Source of the DNA: Litorimonas sp964414555
Lineage (GTDB): Bacteria > Pseudomonadota > Alphaproteobacteria > Caulobacterales > Maricaulaceae
Length of the DNA stretch: 44,184 nt
Assembly: GCA_964414555.1 (NCBI GenBank)
Contig: CAYPWW010000016.1
Span: 1-44,184 of the forward strand
Direction: 5' to 3'
The position numbers were made by a program, and so were the translations under genes. The notes beneath the pieces are model-generated. The model was not told the DNA's origin. It saw nothing but the letters and a program-made list of their open reading frames with translations, and did not search any database. Shown in pieces: positions 8,131 to 17,201 of the stretch. Each line of letters opens with the position of its first letter. The first letter of the stretch is position 1.

Positions 8131-9074
8131 TCGTCCCGCATGACGTCGATCGTCGCGTGATCGATATCAAATTTATCTGACAGGCGCGCTTTGATCGCTT
8201 CGCTGACAGGCTCGATCCGTTCTGCAGGGTCGATATAGGCGTTCAGCGTGATGATCGGGCGTTCTGGCGTCACGGCCCACGCATGCACATGGTCGACGCG
8301 GCGCAGCTCTGGGATGTTCTCCATCAAATCCGCGATAATGATACGACGGTCCAACTGCTCTGGCGCGCCTTGCAACAGGATATGCGCACTGTCGCGCATC
8401 AGCGACCAAGCCGAGCGCAAGATCAGCAGCGCGACAATAACCGACAAGATCGGGTCAGCGATCACCCAGCCGGTAGTGAGGATAATCAACGCTGCGACAA
8501 TCGCGGCGACAGAGCCCAGCAGATCGCCCAACACATGCAGCACAGCTCCGCGAATATTCAGATTTTCCTGATCCGCCCCCATCAGGATGCGGAACACGAT
8601 CAGATTGACAATCAAGCCCGCAACGGCAACCCAGAGCATCGGACCAGCCAGGACTTCGCCCGGCGTGATGACGCGCTGCGCGGCCTCGATAATGATCCAG
8701 ACAGAGATCGCGAATAATGTCAGGCCGTTGACGAAGGCGACAAGAATAGAAAAGCGATCAAATCCAAAAGTATGCCGCCAAGTCGCGGGCCTCTGCGCGA
8801 TCTTAAACGCGCCCCACGCCATCGCCAGCGCCGCAAAGTCCGTCATCATATGACCCGCATCCGCCAGCAGGGCCAGCGAGCCAGACACAAGGCCGCCGAC
8901 GACTTCGACTAACATGAAAAGTCCGGTCAACACAGCCGCAAAGCCAACACGCCTGCGGTTGGTCTCGTTCACCTTTGGCGCATGAGAATGTCCAACATGG
9001 GAATGATCATGCCCATGGTGGTGCCCGTGATGGTGCCCTGGGTCGGGAGGGTGGGAATGGCCGTGACCGCTCAT
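8127..9074 (-). CDS. Cation diffusion facilitator (CDF) family metal exporter
   Basis: 315-residue inner-membrane protein exporting Zn2+ or a related divalent metal in exchange for protons. The N-terminus is extremely His-rich (residues ~4-30, many HGH/HHHGH units), a cytoplasmic metal-gathering segment as in ZitB/CzcD. Two H-x3-D metal-site motifs are seen: LADAGHMMTDF (helix 2) and RGAVLHVLGDLLGS (helix 5). Six membrane helices and the C-terminal ferredoxin-like domain (RVDHVHAWAVTP...HATIDV) are complete. No regulator gene is adjacent. Its last 4 nt overlap the convergent TerB-like gene. Confidence 0.92.
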   Translation of the reverse strand: MSGHGHSHPPDPGHHHGHHHGHDHSHVGHSHAPKVNETNRRRVGFAAVLTGLFMLVEVVGGLVSGSLALLADAGHMMTDFAALAMAWGAFKIAQRPATWRHTFGFDRFSILVAFVNGLTLFAISVWIIIEAAQRVITPGEVLAGPMLWVAVAGLIVNLIVFRILMGADQENLNIRGAVLHVLGDLLGSVAAIVAALIILTTGWVIADPILSVIVALLILRSAWSLMRDSAHILLQGAPEQLDRRIIIADLMENIPELRRVDHVHAWAVTPERPIITLNAYIDPAERIEPVSEAIKARLSDKFDIDHATIDVMRDD

Positions 9075-9115
9075 AATTCGGCTATCGACAGGGATAGGCG
9101 ACGCGTCAAGCCAGC

Positions 9116-9130
9116 TTAATCCAACTTTAG
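9116..9130 (+). promoter_or_regulatory. Near-consensus CtrA-type site (TTAA-N7-TTAG)
   Basis: TTAA at 9116-9119, seven bases, TTAG at 9127-9130: one mismatch to TTAA-N7-TTAA. It lies in the 80-bp divergent gap between the CDF exporter and the GNAT gene. For a standard -35 position the transcript would begin near the GTG at 9155. Weak on its own; worth noting because perfect sites exist elsewhere in the window. Confidence 0.3.
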
Positions 9131-9154
9131 GCTCTCTTTGCTATTTGCTGACCC

Positions 9155-10288
9155 GTGGCCCGACAAAATAGACATATTATTCGTTCTGCTGAAGACATGC
9201 GAGACGCCGATTGGGCGGATTGGGCGCGTATGCGCGCCGCCAATCCTGCACTGATCAGCCCCTATTTCCATCCGGATTACACGCGCTTGCTATCGGAATT
9301 GCGTGGGGACGTGCGGATTGTGATCGAAACGGATGCCAATGGTGAAGCCATCGCCTTTCTGCCGATACAGGGCGGACGCTTTGCCCGACCCGTTGGCGCG
9401 CCGATGAGTGATTATCACGCGCTGATTACAGCCGCCGGATCAGAAGCCACCTATGACAGCGTGTTATCAGGCACAGGCATAGGCGCGTTTCATTTCAGCC
9501 ATGCGACAGATGCAGACCGCCTGCGCGCGCCGCAAATGTTATCGCGCGACACAACCGCCGCGTTAGAGATCGAGACAACAGCCGAAGATTGGCGCGCGAG
9601 CCGTGACGGGTCTTATCGCCGCCATCTGAAATCCACTCGCCGCCGGATTCGCAAAGCCGAAGATGAAGTCGGCCCGCGTCGGGTCGAACTTTTCTCTCGC
9701 AACATTGATACATATGCCGCGCTGATCCGCTGGAAGCGCGAGAAATTTGCGCAGACAGGCAAATATGATGTGTTGTCTGCCGATTGGACACAAAGCCTGA
9801 TCCGTAGCTTTTGGGAGCGCGGACGCGAGGCTGGGCTGCGCTGCGATATGCACGCGCTGTATTTCGGTGACACGCTTGCTGCGATCGATCTGGGCTTGTC
9901 TGACGGACAGACATTCCACAGTTGGATGGTTGGCTATAATGATGACATGCAGGCCTACGCTCCGGGCATCCAGCTGATGGAAGCCCTAATCGATGCGACC
10001 CCAGAGACAGGCTATTCACGGATCGACTTGGGCGCTGGGCTAGACGGTTATAAGAGACACTACGCGACCCATTCGGCGGACGTCATCGGCGGGTTGGTCC
10101 CACTGTCGGGCGCCGTTGGTCGGCTGTCTGCGCTATATGCCAAGACAGAAAGCTGGGGCGAACGGGCGCTGGGCGATATGCCCGGAAAGCTCCGCCGGCG
10201 GTATTCCCAGATTGCGGCCTGCGAAGACCATTTCCTTGGCCGAGCGCGTCATATGATGGCCGCTGTCGCCACTTCCCGCCGCGGTTAG
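9155..10288 (+). CDS. CelD/BcsL-family GNAT (FemAB-like) N-acyltransferase
   Basis: 377-residue cytoplasmic acyltransferase. The C-terminal GNAT half contains SYRRHLKSTRRRIRKAE, WKREKFAQTGKYDV, LYFGDTLAAIDLGLSDGQTFHSWMVGYN and APGIQLMEALIDA, the usual order for the CelD/Acetyltransf_6 family (COG5653). The N-terminal half (ADWARMRAANPALISPYFHPDY) is the related FemAB-like lobe. Members modify exopolysaccharides; in Caulobacter, HfsK of this type tunes holdfast cohesion. That match is an inference from architecture. Start GTG at 9155 has no good Shine-Dalgarno; ATG at 9197 (MRDADW) is an alternative. Confidence 0.75.
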   Translation: MARQNRHIIRSAEDMRDADWADWARMRAANPALISPYFHPDYTRLLSELRGDVRIVIETDANGEAIAFLPIQGGRFARPVGAPMSDYHALITAAGSEATYDSVLSGTGIGAFHFSHATDADRLRAPQMLSRDTTAALEIETTAEDWRASRDGSYRRHLKSTRRRIRKAEDEVGPRRVELFSRNIDTYAALIRWKREKFAQTGKYDVLSADWTQSLIRSFWERGREAGLRCDMHALYFGDTLAAIDLGLSDGQTFHSWMVGYNDDMQAYAPGIQLMEALIDATPETGYSRIDLGAGLDGYKRHYATHSADVIGGLVPLSGAVGRLSALYAKTESWGERALGDMPGKLRRRYSQIAACEDHFLGRARHMMAAVATSRRG

Positions 10289-10299
10289 CCTGATTTCAC

Positions 10300-10358
10300 T
10301 TGTGGCTTATCTGCCACAAAGCCACAGATTCCCCGATTTGTCCCTTGCCACGGACAAA
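10300..10358 (+). promoter_or_regulatory. Two adjacent 7-bp inverted repeats in the receptor leader
   Basis: First repeat: TTGTGGC 10300-10306 with GCCACAA 10313-10319 (6-nt loop). Second: TTTGTCC 10337-10343 with GGACAAA 10352-10358 (8-nt loop). Both lie between the GNAT stop and the ATG at 10455. Neither is followed by a T-run, so they are not obvious terminators of the GNAT gene; operator or leader structure is possible. Confidence 0.35.
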
Positions 10359-10454
10359 AATATCGCAAGAGTCGATCTCAGTACTGGTAAAAAATCAGCT
10401 TCATTGCCGCACTCGGAAAACCGAGGCGGCGCTACATCGCTCGGGGAGAGTTAT

Positions 10455-12998
10455 ATGAAAACCTTCACAGGTGCCTTTGCGGCATTACTATCGACGACGG
10501 CTTTGATGGCCGTTCCAACCTATAGTTTCGCGCAAGACGGAGAGGTCGACCTCGGCGACGATATCGTTCTTGTGACGGCGACTCGTCGGGCAGAAAATGT
10601 TCAAGATATTCCAATCGCCGTGACCGCGATTACGCCCGAATTCTTAGAAGACAACGGCGTCGTGAACATCCAAGATCTCGCCATCGTTGCGCCCAGCTTC
10701 TCAACCTCTGCAGCTCAGACTTCCTCAGGTTCGGTTGTGCTGCGGATTCGGGGCGTGGGTACGACATCCAACAACATTGGCTTTGAGTCTGCTGTCGGTG
10801 TCTTCATCGATGGGGCATATCAGTCACGTCCGGGTGTTGCGCTCGGCGAATTTGTCGATGTTGAGCGGGTCGAAGTCCTGCGCGGACCACAGGGCACACT
10901 TTTCGGACGGAATACATCTGCTGGTGCGCTGAACATCACCAATGTTGCGCCGCAGTATAATGAGACCAGTGGTTTCATTAATATGTCCTACGGCAATTAC
11001 GATATGTATAGCCTGCAAGGCGCGCTCAATATCCCAATGGTCGAAGACACCATGGCCGCACGCATCACCGGTGCCGTACGCAAGCGGGATGGTTATGTCG
11101 AAGCCCTTGATGGAAACGGGCAAGGTCTTGGCGATACAAATGAAGTCGACCAAATGATGATCCGCGGTCAAATTGGCTGGGAAACAACAAGTGGATTTGC
11201 CGGGCGTCTTATCGCTGATTACTCCGAAAGCGACGCCTCTGTAGGGGCGGCCGTTGAAGTTCAGCAGTCCCCGGTTGAAACGGGCGGATTATTCGGTCTT
11301 GTCGGTCTTGGACCCCGTGGCGGCATGTCCGCTCCAGACGTCGCCATTGGTCCAAATCAAACCGATGTTGCACAGGATGCGGTTGACAACCTAACTGCTA
11401 GTGCAAATTTCCTTCCGACGCCTAGCAGTCAACAAGCTGGCATCACGGCAGAGCTTTCCTATGAGCTCGGCGATAATGTGGATGCGATTTATATTGGGTC
11501 CTATCGCGACTATGACGCCATCGAAGCCTATGACTCTGACTTCTCTGGTATCGACGTCCTAAATGTGAATGCGAGTCCCGTCTCGATCAACACAATGACG
11601 CACGAACTGCGCTTCCAAGGCGATTTCATGGATGGTCGCTTTAGCTGGCTGGTCGGCGGGTATTATTCCGATGAAGAAATCGCACAGACAGTGAATTTTG
11701 AATTGGGCGAGGATTATGGCGAGCTGGTTGGCGCGCTCTTCTTTGCCCCAACGGGCGGCGCATTGGGCGCAAATCCGCTGACAGTTTTCACAGGCGTTGA
11801 TCCTGCAGGGACAAGAAACGCGAACAACTACTCGCAGGACTCTGAGAGCTTCTCATTGTTTACGCACAATGTTTTCGACGTCACCGATGCTCTGTCTGTA
11901 ACCGTCGGGCTTCGCTATTCCGACGAGAGTAAAAAAGGCGCCTTCTCCCAAGGTGAAAATACCAACCGGCTCTGTCCAGCGACACTTGCCTCGATCGGCG
12001 CAGGAAATGTCCCTGGACCGCTCACGACCAATGTCTTTGGCCTTGGGTGTTTGGCGTTCTTGGCTCCGGCCGATTTGCCAGCCGCGCAAGTCTTCCCGCT
12101 GCCACGGACGTTTGACGACACGTTCAAAGATGACGAGCTAATCTACACCGGCAAACTGTCTTATGATCTGAGCGATTACATTAGCACTTATGCCAGCTTT
12201 ACCCACGGCTATAAATCCGGCGGGTTCAACTTGGACTCCACAGCAGCCTCAGGAGGTGCGGATCCACGGTTCCGGTCCGAGACAGTTGATGCATTTGAAC
12301 TCGGCTTCAAATCACAGTGGCTCGACAACCGCCTCACGCTCAACGTAGCGGGTTTCTATGAAGACTTCACAGACTTCCAAGTGCTGGAATTCACCGGCGC
12401 GCAGTTCACGACCTTCAACGTGCCACAGGCCATTTCAAAAGGTATCGAGATCGAAACGGTGGCTCGCATGACGGACCACCTGACGTTCAATGGTGGCCTG
12501 ACACTCGTGGACGCGGCCTATCCGGATGATTGCGCAGGTGACACACCCGTGCCCAACACGGCGACTCTTTGCGGTAATTCGCTAACGAATGCACCGTCTG
12601 CGGTGGGTCTCTTAGGCGCGAATTACACCAACAACTTGTCAGATGACGTCAAGATTATCCTGAGCGCACAAGCCCGTATTGAAAGTGATCGTCGGACGTC
12701 GACGCAAGCACAATCCGTGCCGAATGCCGCCGCCATCGCAGCCGCGGGCAGCTTGGAAGCCGCCGTCGCGATTGCGCCGGATGTCGCCTATGACATTCAA
12801 GAGGCGAACACGAAGATCAATGCGCGCATGGGTCTGACCGATAATGACGAAACGGTCGCATTGGAACTGTGGGTCAACAACCTGACAAACGAAATCACGC
12901 GCGGCGTGACGTTCAACACGACCTTCCGTTCAGGGTCTCGCTCGGCCTTTATCCAAGAGCCTCGGACCTATGGTTTGACACTGCGGAAGAACTTCTAA
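10455..12998 (+). CDS. TonB-dependent receptor
   Basis: 847-residue outer-membrane receptor that imports a ligand with TonB/ExbBD energy. The start is ATG 10455 (MKTFTGAFAALLSTTALMAVP...), with GGGGAGAG upstream; it gives a clean signal peptide ending at FAQ. A TonB box-like IVLVTATRR is followed by a plug domain (QDIPIAVTAITPEFL, VVLRIRGVGT, VGVFIDGAYQSR, VERVEVLRGPQGTLFGRNTSAGALNI). The barrel follows and ends TYGLTLRKNF with terminal Phe. It is the large-receptor type common in Caulobacterales and sphingomonads. The ALDH and GMC enzymes behind it suggest the ligand is oxidised by them; it ends at a strong terminator. Confidence 0.93.
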   Translation: MKTFTGAFAALLSTTALMAVPTYSFAQDGEVDLGDDIVLVTATRRAENVQDIPIAVTAITPEFLEDNGVVNIQDLAIVAPSFSTSAAQTSSGSVVLRIRGVGTTSNNIGFESAVGVFIDGAYQSRPGVALGEFVDVERVEVLRGPQGTLFGRNTSAGALNITNVAPQYNETSGFINMSYGNYDMYSLQGALNIPMVEDTMAARITGAVRKRDGYVEALDGNGQGLGDTNEVDQMMIRGQIGWETTSGFAGRLIADYSESDASVGAAVEVQQSPVETGGLFGLVGLGPRGGMSAPDVAIGPNQTDVAQDAVDNLTASANFLPTPSSQQAGITAELSYELGDNVDAIYIGSYRDYDAIEAYDSDFSGIDVLNVNASPVSINTMTHELRFQGDFMDGRFSWLVGGYYSDEEIAQTVNFELGEDYGELVGALFFAPTGGALGANPLTVFTGVDPAGTRNANNYSQDSESFSLFTHNVFDVTDALSVTVGLRYSDESKKGAFSQGENTNRLCPATLASIGAGNVPGPLTTNVFGLGCLAFLAPADLPAAQVFPLPRTFDDTFKDDELIYTGKLSYDLSDYISTYASFTHGYKSGGFNLDSTAASGGADPRFRSETVDAFELGFKSQWLDNRLTLNVAGFYEDFTDFQVLEFTGAQFTTFNVPQAISKGIEIETVARMTDHLTFNGGLTLVDAAYPDDCAGDTPVPNTATLCGNSLTNAPSAVGLLGANYTNNLSDDVKIILSAQARIESDRRTSTQAQSVPNAAAIAAAGSLEAAVAIAPDVAYDIQEANTKINARMGLTDNDETVALELWVNNLTNEITRGVTFNTTFRSGSRSAFIQEPRTYGLTLRKNF

Positions 12999-13033
12999 AC
13001 CCGCACACATATCGCGCATAGACGCCAAACAGG

Positions 13034-13061
13034 GGCGCGGGTTTCGGCCCGCGCCTTTTTT
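13034..13061 (+). terminator. Rho-independent terminator after the TonB-dependent receptor
   Basis: GGCGCGGG (13034-13041), loop TTTCGG, CCCGCGCC (13048-13055), then six T (13056-13061). Perfect 8-bp GC stem, so the receptor and the dehydrogenases are probably separate transcripts. Confidence 0.9.
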
Positions 13062-13101
13062 GTGCTATGGCATCACAAATAATAATTCAGGGGAGGCCAA
13101 A

Positions 13102-14556
13102 ATGGTCCGCATTAATCCAGACAAGCCAACGCAATCCGACACAACAAAACCCGGCGATCTAGACGGCATTTTGGCGGCACAACGCGAAGCCTTCAACGCT
13201 GCGCCGAACACGCCGTGGTCGGACCGCAAAGCGAAACTGGAAACTTTGCGCGATCTAATTTCCAGCCATGAAGCGGAATTCACCCAAGCGATCAGCGAGG
13301 ACTTTGGACACCGTGCGGCGACTGAAACACTATTGGCAGAACTGCTCGTCATACAGGGGGGCATTAAACATGCGCTGAAGCACACGCCAAAATGGATGAA
13401 GTCGCGCAAGGCCCCTGTCGCGCTGCAATATAAGCCCGCAAAAAATGTCATCATTCCACAGCCGCTCGGCGTGATCGGCATCATCAGCCCGTGGAATTAT
13501 CCGCTACAACTGGCCGTCATGCCGCTCGTCGGCGCGCTAGGCGCAGGTAATCGTGCGATGATCAAGCCGAGTGAATATACGCCGAAATTTTCGCAGCTGT
13601 TGAAAGACGTGCTGGCTAAAGGCTTCACCGATGAAGAGATCTTCGTCGCCACGGGCGGCGTCGATGTCGCCTCGGCCTTTTCCAGCCTAAAATTCGACCA
13701 TCTCGTCTTTACAGGCTCAACCAATGTTGGGCGGATTGTCGGCGAAGCGGCGGGCAAGAACCTTGTCCCTGTCACGCTAGAACTGGGCGGAAAATCTCCC
13801 GTTATTATCGACGACAGTGCAAATATGGATATCACCGTGCCACGTATCGCCAATGGCAAGTTGTTGAATGCTGGCCAGACCTGCGTCGCGCCGGATTACG
13901 TCTTGATGCCACAGGCCAAAATCGATGCCTTCTCTGAGGCGATGATTAAGCAGGCGGAGAACTTCTACCCCACGGTCGCGGGCAATGATGATTACACATC
14001 GATCATCGCCGATGCGCATTACGCGCGACTGCAAGACCTGCTGGAGGACGCTGAAAATAAAGGCGCAAAAATTCGCGTGGCCGGCAGTGATGACAAGCAA
14101 CAACTCGCCAAAGAACGCCGTGTCCCACTGACCGTAGTGACCGACACGACGCCAGATATGAAAATCATGCAGGAAGAAATCTTCGGCCCACTCTTGCCCG
14201 TCGTGGCGTCTGAAACGCTTGACGATGCGCTGGACACAATTCAGCAAGGCGAACGCCCCCTCGCGCTCTATTACTTCGGCGAAGATAAAGCCAAGCGCGA
14301 CCGCGTGTTGTCCGAGTCAATTTCCGGCGGCGTCTCGATCAATGAGACCGCTTGGCATGTTGTCCAAGAAGACATGCCCTTCGGCGGGGTTGGTCCGTCC
14401 GGCATGGGCGCCTATCACGGCGAAGCTGGGTTCGAGAGCTTCTCTCACCTGAAAGGTGTCTTCATCCAAAGCAAATTCAGCCAAGGCAAAAATCTTTTCC
14501 CACCTTACACGGATAAGACCCAGAAGATGCTCGGGCTGATGCGGAAGTTCATGTAG
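13102..14556 (+). CDS. NAD(P)-dependent aldehyde dehydrogenase, coniferyl-aldehyde dehydrogenase-like
   Basis: 484 residues oxidising an aldehyde to its acid. The start is ATG 13102 with GGGGAGG 5-6 nt upstream. The catalytic glutamate is E227 (LELGGKSP) and the nucleophile is C261 (NAGQTCVAPDYVL). The Rossmann motif FTGSTNVGRIVG and I-S-P-W-N-Y-P-L are typical. Absence of the long N-terminus and the YKPAKNVIIPQPLGVIG stretch place it nearest the CalB/ALDH3-like bacterial subgroup. It sits 10 nt before the GMC oxidoreductase, so the pair likely converts alcohol to aldehyde to acid. The actual substrate is unknown. Confidence 0.88.
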   Translation: MVRINPDKPTQSDTTKPGDLDGILAAQREAFNAAPNTPWSDRKAKLETLRDLISSHEAEFTQAISEDFGHRAATETLLAELLVIQGGIKHALKHTPKWMKSRKAPVALQYKPAKNVIIPQPLGVIGIISPWNYPLQLAVMPLVGALGAGNRAMIKPSEYTPKFSQLLKDVLAKGFTDEEIFVATGGVDVASAFSSLKFDHLVFTGSTNVGRIVGEAAGKNLVPVTLELGGKSPVIIDDSANMDITVPRIANGKLLNAGQTCVAPDYVLMPQAKIDAFSEAMIKQAENFYPTVAGNDDYTSIIADAHYARLQDLLEDAENKGAKIRVAGSDDKQQLAKERRVPLTVVTDTTPDMKIMQEEIFGPLLPVVASETLDDALDTIQQGERPLALYYFGEDKAKRDRVLSESISGGVSINETAWHVVQEDMPFGGVGPSGMGAYHGEAGFESFSHLKGVFIQSKFSQGKNLFPPYTDKTQKMLGLMRKFM

Positions 14557-14566
14557 GGCGGCCGCT

Positions 14567-16195
14567 ATGTCGCAAGCCTATGATTACGTCATCGTTGGCG
14601 CGGGTAGCGCCGGTTGCACGCTCGCCAATCGCCTGACCGAAGATCCCAATGTCACCGTCTGCCTCATCGAGGCGGGTCCAACGCATAAGCATTGGAGCGT
14701 GTCCACACCGGGCCTCGCGCTCGTCAATATGGTGACGAAGAAACGGAACTGGGGGTTTGAAACGGTCCCGCAGGAAGGCCTTGGCGGACGACGTGGCTAT
14801 CAACCGCGCGGCAAAGTCCTCGGCGGATCATCCGGCACGAACGCCATGATCTATATCCGTGGTCACCGCGCCGATTTCGATCACTGGGAAGCCGAAGGGA
14901 ACTCCGGTTGGGGCTATGCCGATGTGCTGCCCTATTTCAAAAAGGCAGAAGACCGTGCGGCGGGTGAAAATGACTATCACGCAACGGGTGGGCCGCTGCG
15001 GGTGGAACGCCGAAATAACTCCCCCATCAATGAGAACTTTCTCGAAGCGGGTCGGCAACTACAACTGCCCATGAACGATGATTTCAATGGCGAGACCCAA
15101 GAGGGCTTTGGCTACTATGACGTCACGCAGAAACAAGGCATCCGTTGGTCCACGGCCAAGGCTTATCTGGAACCGGCGATGGACCGTCCGAATTTGCGCG
15201 TCATCACGGAAGCGCTGGCGGAGCGCGTCCTCGTTGAAAATGGCCGCGCAACGGGCGTGCAACTTCAGCATAAAAAAACGCAAGTCGATGTCATGGCGAC
15301 GCGCGAAGTCATCGTGGCATGTGGGGCGTTTGGCTCCCCTCACCTGCTGTTGCTCTCCGGTATTGGCGCAGCCGATAAACTGACTCCGCATGGGATCGAC
15401 CAGGTTCACGAACTACCGGGTGTCGGTGAAAACCTCCACGACCATATCGACTGGATCGCCGCCTATAAGGGCAAGCGAAACATGGCCAAAGAAACGCTGG
15501 GCTTTTCCATTGGCGGATCGTTGAACATGGTCAAAGAATTCATCAATTACAAAAAACACGGAACCGGCATTCTCTCCTCCAATCTCGCGGAGAGCGGCGC
15601 GTTTTTATATATTGATAAGGCCGAGCCTTCTCCGGATATTCAGCTGCATTTTGTCATCGCCATCGTCGATGATCATGGGCGCAAGCTGCATTGGGGCCAC
15701 GGATTTTCGACCCATGTGTGCCTGCTACGGCCCAAGAGTCGGGGCACGGTGACGCTAAACTCTGCCGATCCAGCCGATGCGCCTGCGATTGATCCGGCTT
15801 TTCTTAGCCATCCTGATGATGTCGAGAAGCTCTACCGAGCTGCGCGCCTAACGCAGCAAATCATGCAAGCCCCCGCGATGGATGAGATCCGCGGCGCGCC
15901 GCTTTACGGAACAGATGCCGAGGATGAGGCCGAGTTGCGCGCGGATATTATCGCGCGCGCCGATACGGTCTATCACCCCGTTGGAACGTGTAAGATGGGA
16001 CCAAGCTCTGACCCCATGGCCGTCGTCGACGCCAATTTGCGCGTACATGGTTTGCAGGGCTTGCGGGTCGTTGATGCCTCGATCATGCCCCAAGTCGTAT
16101 CTGGAAACACAAACGCGCCCACGATCATGATTGCGGAGAAAGCCGCAGATATGATCAAGGCTGAATTGGCTCAGGCTTTGGAAGCCGCCGAGTAA
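14567..16195 (+). CDS. GMC-family FAD alcohol dehydrogenase (AlkJ/choline dehydrogenase-like)
   Basis: 542-residue flavoprotein oxidising a primary alcohol. FAD-binding YDYVIVGAGSAGCTLANRL is at the N-terminus. GMC signature 1 is GKVLGGSSGTNAMIYIRG and signature 2 is GAFGSPHLLLLSGIG. The catalytic His is in YHPVGTCKMG, with the partner Asn in SGNTNAPTIM near the end. Length and motif spacing match BetA/AlkJ. It is translated from the same transcript as the aldehyde dehydrogenase (10-nt gap). No signal peptide. Alkanol, terpene alcohol or polyethylene-glycol-type substrates are all possible. Its stop directly abuts the sdpI-like stop on the other strand. Confidence 0.92.
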   Translation: MSQAYDYVIVGAGSAGCTLANRLTEDPNVTVCLIEAGPTHKHWSVSTPGLALVNMVTKKRNWGFETVPQEGLGGRRGYQPRGKVLGGSSGTNAMIYIRGHRADFDHWEAEGNSGWGYADVLPYFKKAEDRAAGENDYHATGGPLRVERRNNSPINENFLEAGRQLQLPMNDDFNGETQEGFGYYDVTQKQGIRWSTAKAYLEPAMDRPNLRVITEALAERVLVENGRATGVQLQHKKTQVDVMATREVIVACGAFGSPHLLLLSGIGAADKLTPHGIDQVHELPGVGENLHDHIDWIAAYKGKRNMAKETLGFSIGGSLNMVKEFINYKKHGTGILSSNLAESGAFLYIDKAEPSPDIQLHFVIAIVDDHGRKLHWGHGFSTHVCLLRPKSRGTVTLNSADPADAPAIDPAFLSHPDDVEKLYRAARLTQQIMQAPAMDEIRGAPLYGTDAEDEAELRADIIARADTVYHPVGTCKMGPSSDPMAVVDANLRVHGLQGLRVVDASIMPQVVSGNTNAPTIMIAEKAADMIKAELAQALEAAE

Positions 16196-16900
16196 TTAAT
16201 TACCGTTCTGTTCATCCCGCCAGACGCGCCAGCTGACATAGCTGCCAGCGACAGCCGTGCCGAGCGTGATGAATAGGACCGCCGCGACAGCACTCGGGCC
16301 AGACCCAAAGAGGGATGTCGCGATAATTACGAGCCCGCCGAACAAAAATAATCGACCTGCAAATCGGTTAGACTTCGTCCAGCTTTTCTCTGACTTCAAA
16401 CTCCAGTTTGTCCGCAAGCCAAAGGCCGCATTCTGCTGCGTCTTGGGCATGTAATTTCCCATGACGACGCACAGACACCCGACCGCCGCCATGCAGGCGC
16501 GAACGAAGAGGTTTGCGGTTTCCATCGGGTCCGAGGCCGCCTCACCTGTTTTAGATAAATCCACCATCAGCCACGCCATGCCTGCGACGAGGAACGTTAG
16601 AAAAACGGCGACGCCGATCCAAACCGCGAGATAGGCTTTCTCGGATTGGTCAAAACTCTCATTCCCCGCCATGACTTTCGCGACGAAGGCGAGAAAGCCG
16701 TAGACGCTAAGATTTATAACAGCTGTCAGGGCAAGCGCGAATATCGACATCTTGCGGTCGCCATAGCCATTGGGATTGCCCTGTAGATCGAAATGGATGG
16801 CCCAGGTCCCTTCGGTGGGCATTTGAGATGCAGCCCAGACGATTGCCAGGAACATGAGCGCAGCAGAAATTGCGCTCCATTTGAGGCCTTTGGAGATCAT
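16196..16900 (-). CDS. SdpI/DUF1648-family membrane protein
   Basis: 234 residues with about six to seven membrane helices. The N-terminal half has MPTEGTWAIHFDLQGNPNGYGDRKM, the DUF1648 'P-x-H-(F/W)-(N/D)-x2-G-x-x-(D/N)' motif. The C-terminal half has NYMPKTQQNAAFGLRTNWSLKSEKSW, the SdpI-family core (G-x-R-T-x-W-(T/S)-L). In Bacillus SdpI gives immunity to the SDP toxin and sequesters the regulator SdpR. Here it overlaps the ArsR-type regulator by 4 nt (ATGA), exactly the sdpRI arrangement, but no toxin gene is nearby. Role is inferred from family. Confidence 0.85.
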   Translation of the reverse strand: MISKGLKWSAISAALMFLAIVWAASQMPTEGTWAIHFDLQGNPNGYGDRKMSIFALALTAVINLSVYGFLAFVAKVMAGNESFDQSEKAYLAVWIGVAVFLTFLVAGMAWLMVDLSKTGEAASDPMETANLFVRACMAAVGCLCVVMGNYMPKTQQNAAFGLRTNWSLKSEKSWTKSNRFAGRLFLFGGLVIIATSLFGSGPSAVAAVLFITLGTAVAGSYVSWRVWRDEQNGN

Positions 16901-17199
16901 AGCTTCGCACTTTCTGCTTTTGTCGATACCGCGCGAGGTTCGACCAAGGCCAACAAAGCCCCGGCGGCATCTTCCAAAACGGTTGTGTTGATATGATAGC
17001 GCACAGACGTCCCAATCCGCTCTGTCGTGACCAGATCGGCGTCTTTTAGGACTGACATATGGCGGCTCATCGTCGGCCAGCTGACATCGAAACGTTTGGC
17101 CAAATCCCCCGCCGCGACGGGTCCATCCCGCAGATATTTCAAGACGTCCCGACGGATCGGATGGCTGAGGGCTTTGAAGACATTACTTCGCACATTCAC
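16897..17199 (-). CDS. ArsR/SdpR-family winged-helix transcriptional regulator
   Basis: 100 residues, a single winged-helix domain. FKALSHPIRRDVLKYLRDGP begins it, VAAGDLAKRFDVSWPTMSRHMSVLKDADLV is the recognition region and VTTERIGTSVRYHIN is the wing. No metal-binding ELCVCDL cysteines, so it is of the SdpR/YczG type rather than a metal sensor. The start is GTG at 17199; a perfect inverted repeat lies 3 bp upstream and fits an ArsR operator, giving autorepression. Translation is coupled to the SdpI-like gene through ATGA. Confidence 0.87.
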   Translation of the reverse strand: MNVRSNVFKALSHPIRRDVLKYLRDGPVAAGDLAKRFDVSWPTMSRHMSVLKDADLVTTERIGTSVRYHINTTVLEDAAGALLALVEPRAVSTKAESAKL

Positions 17200-17201
17200 T
17201 A

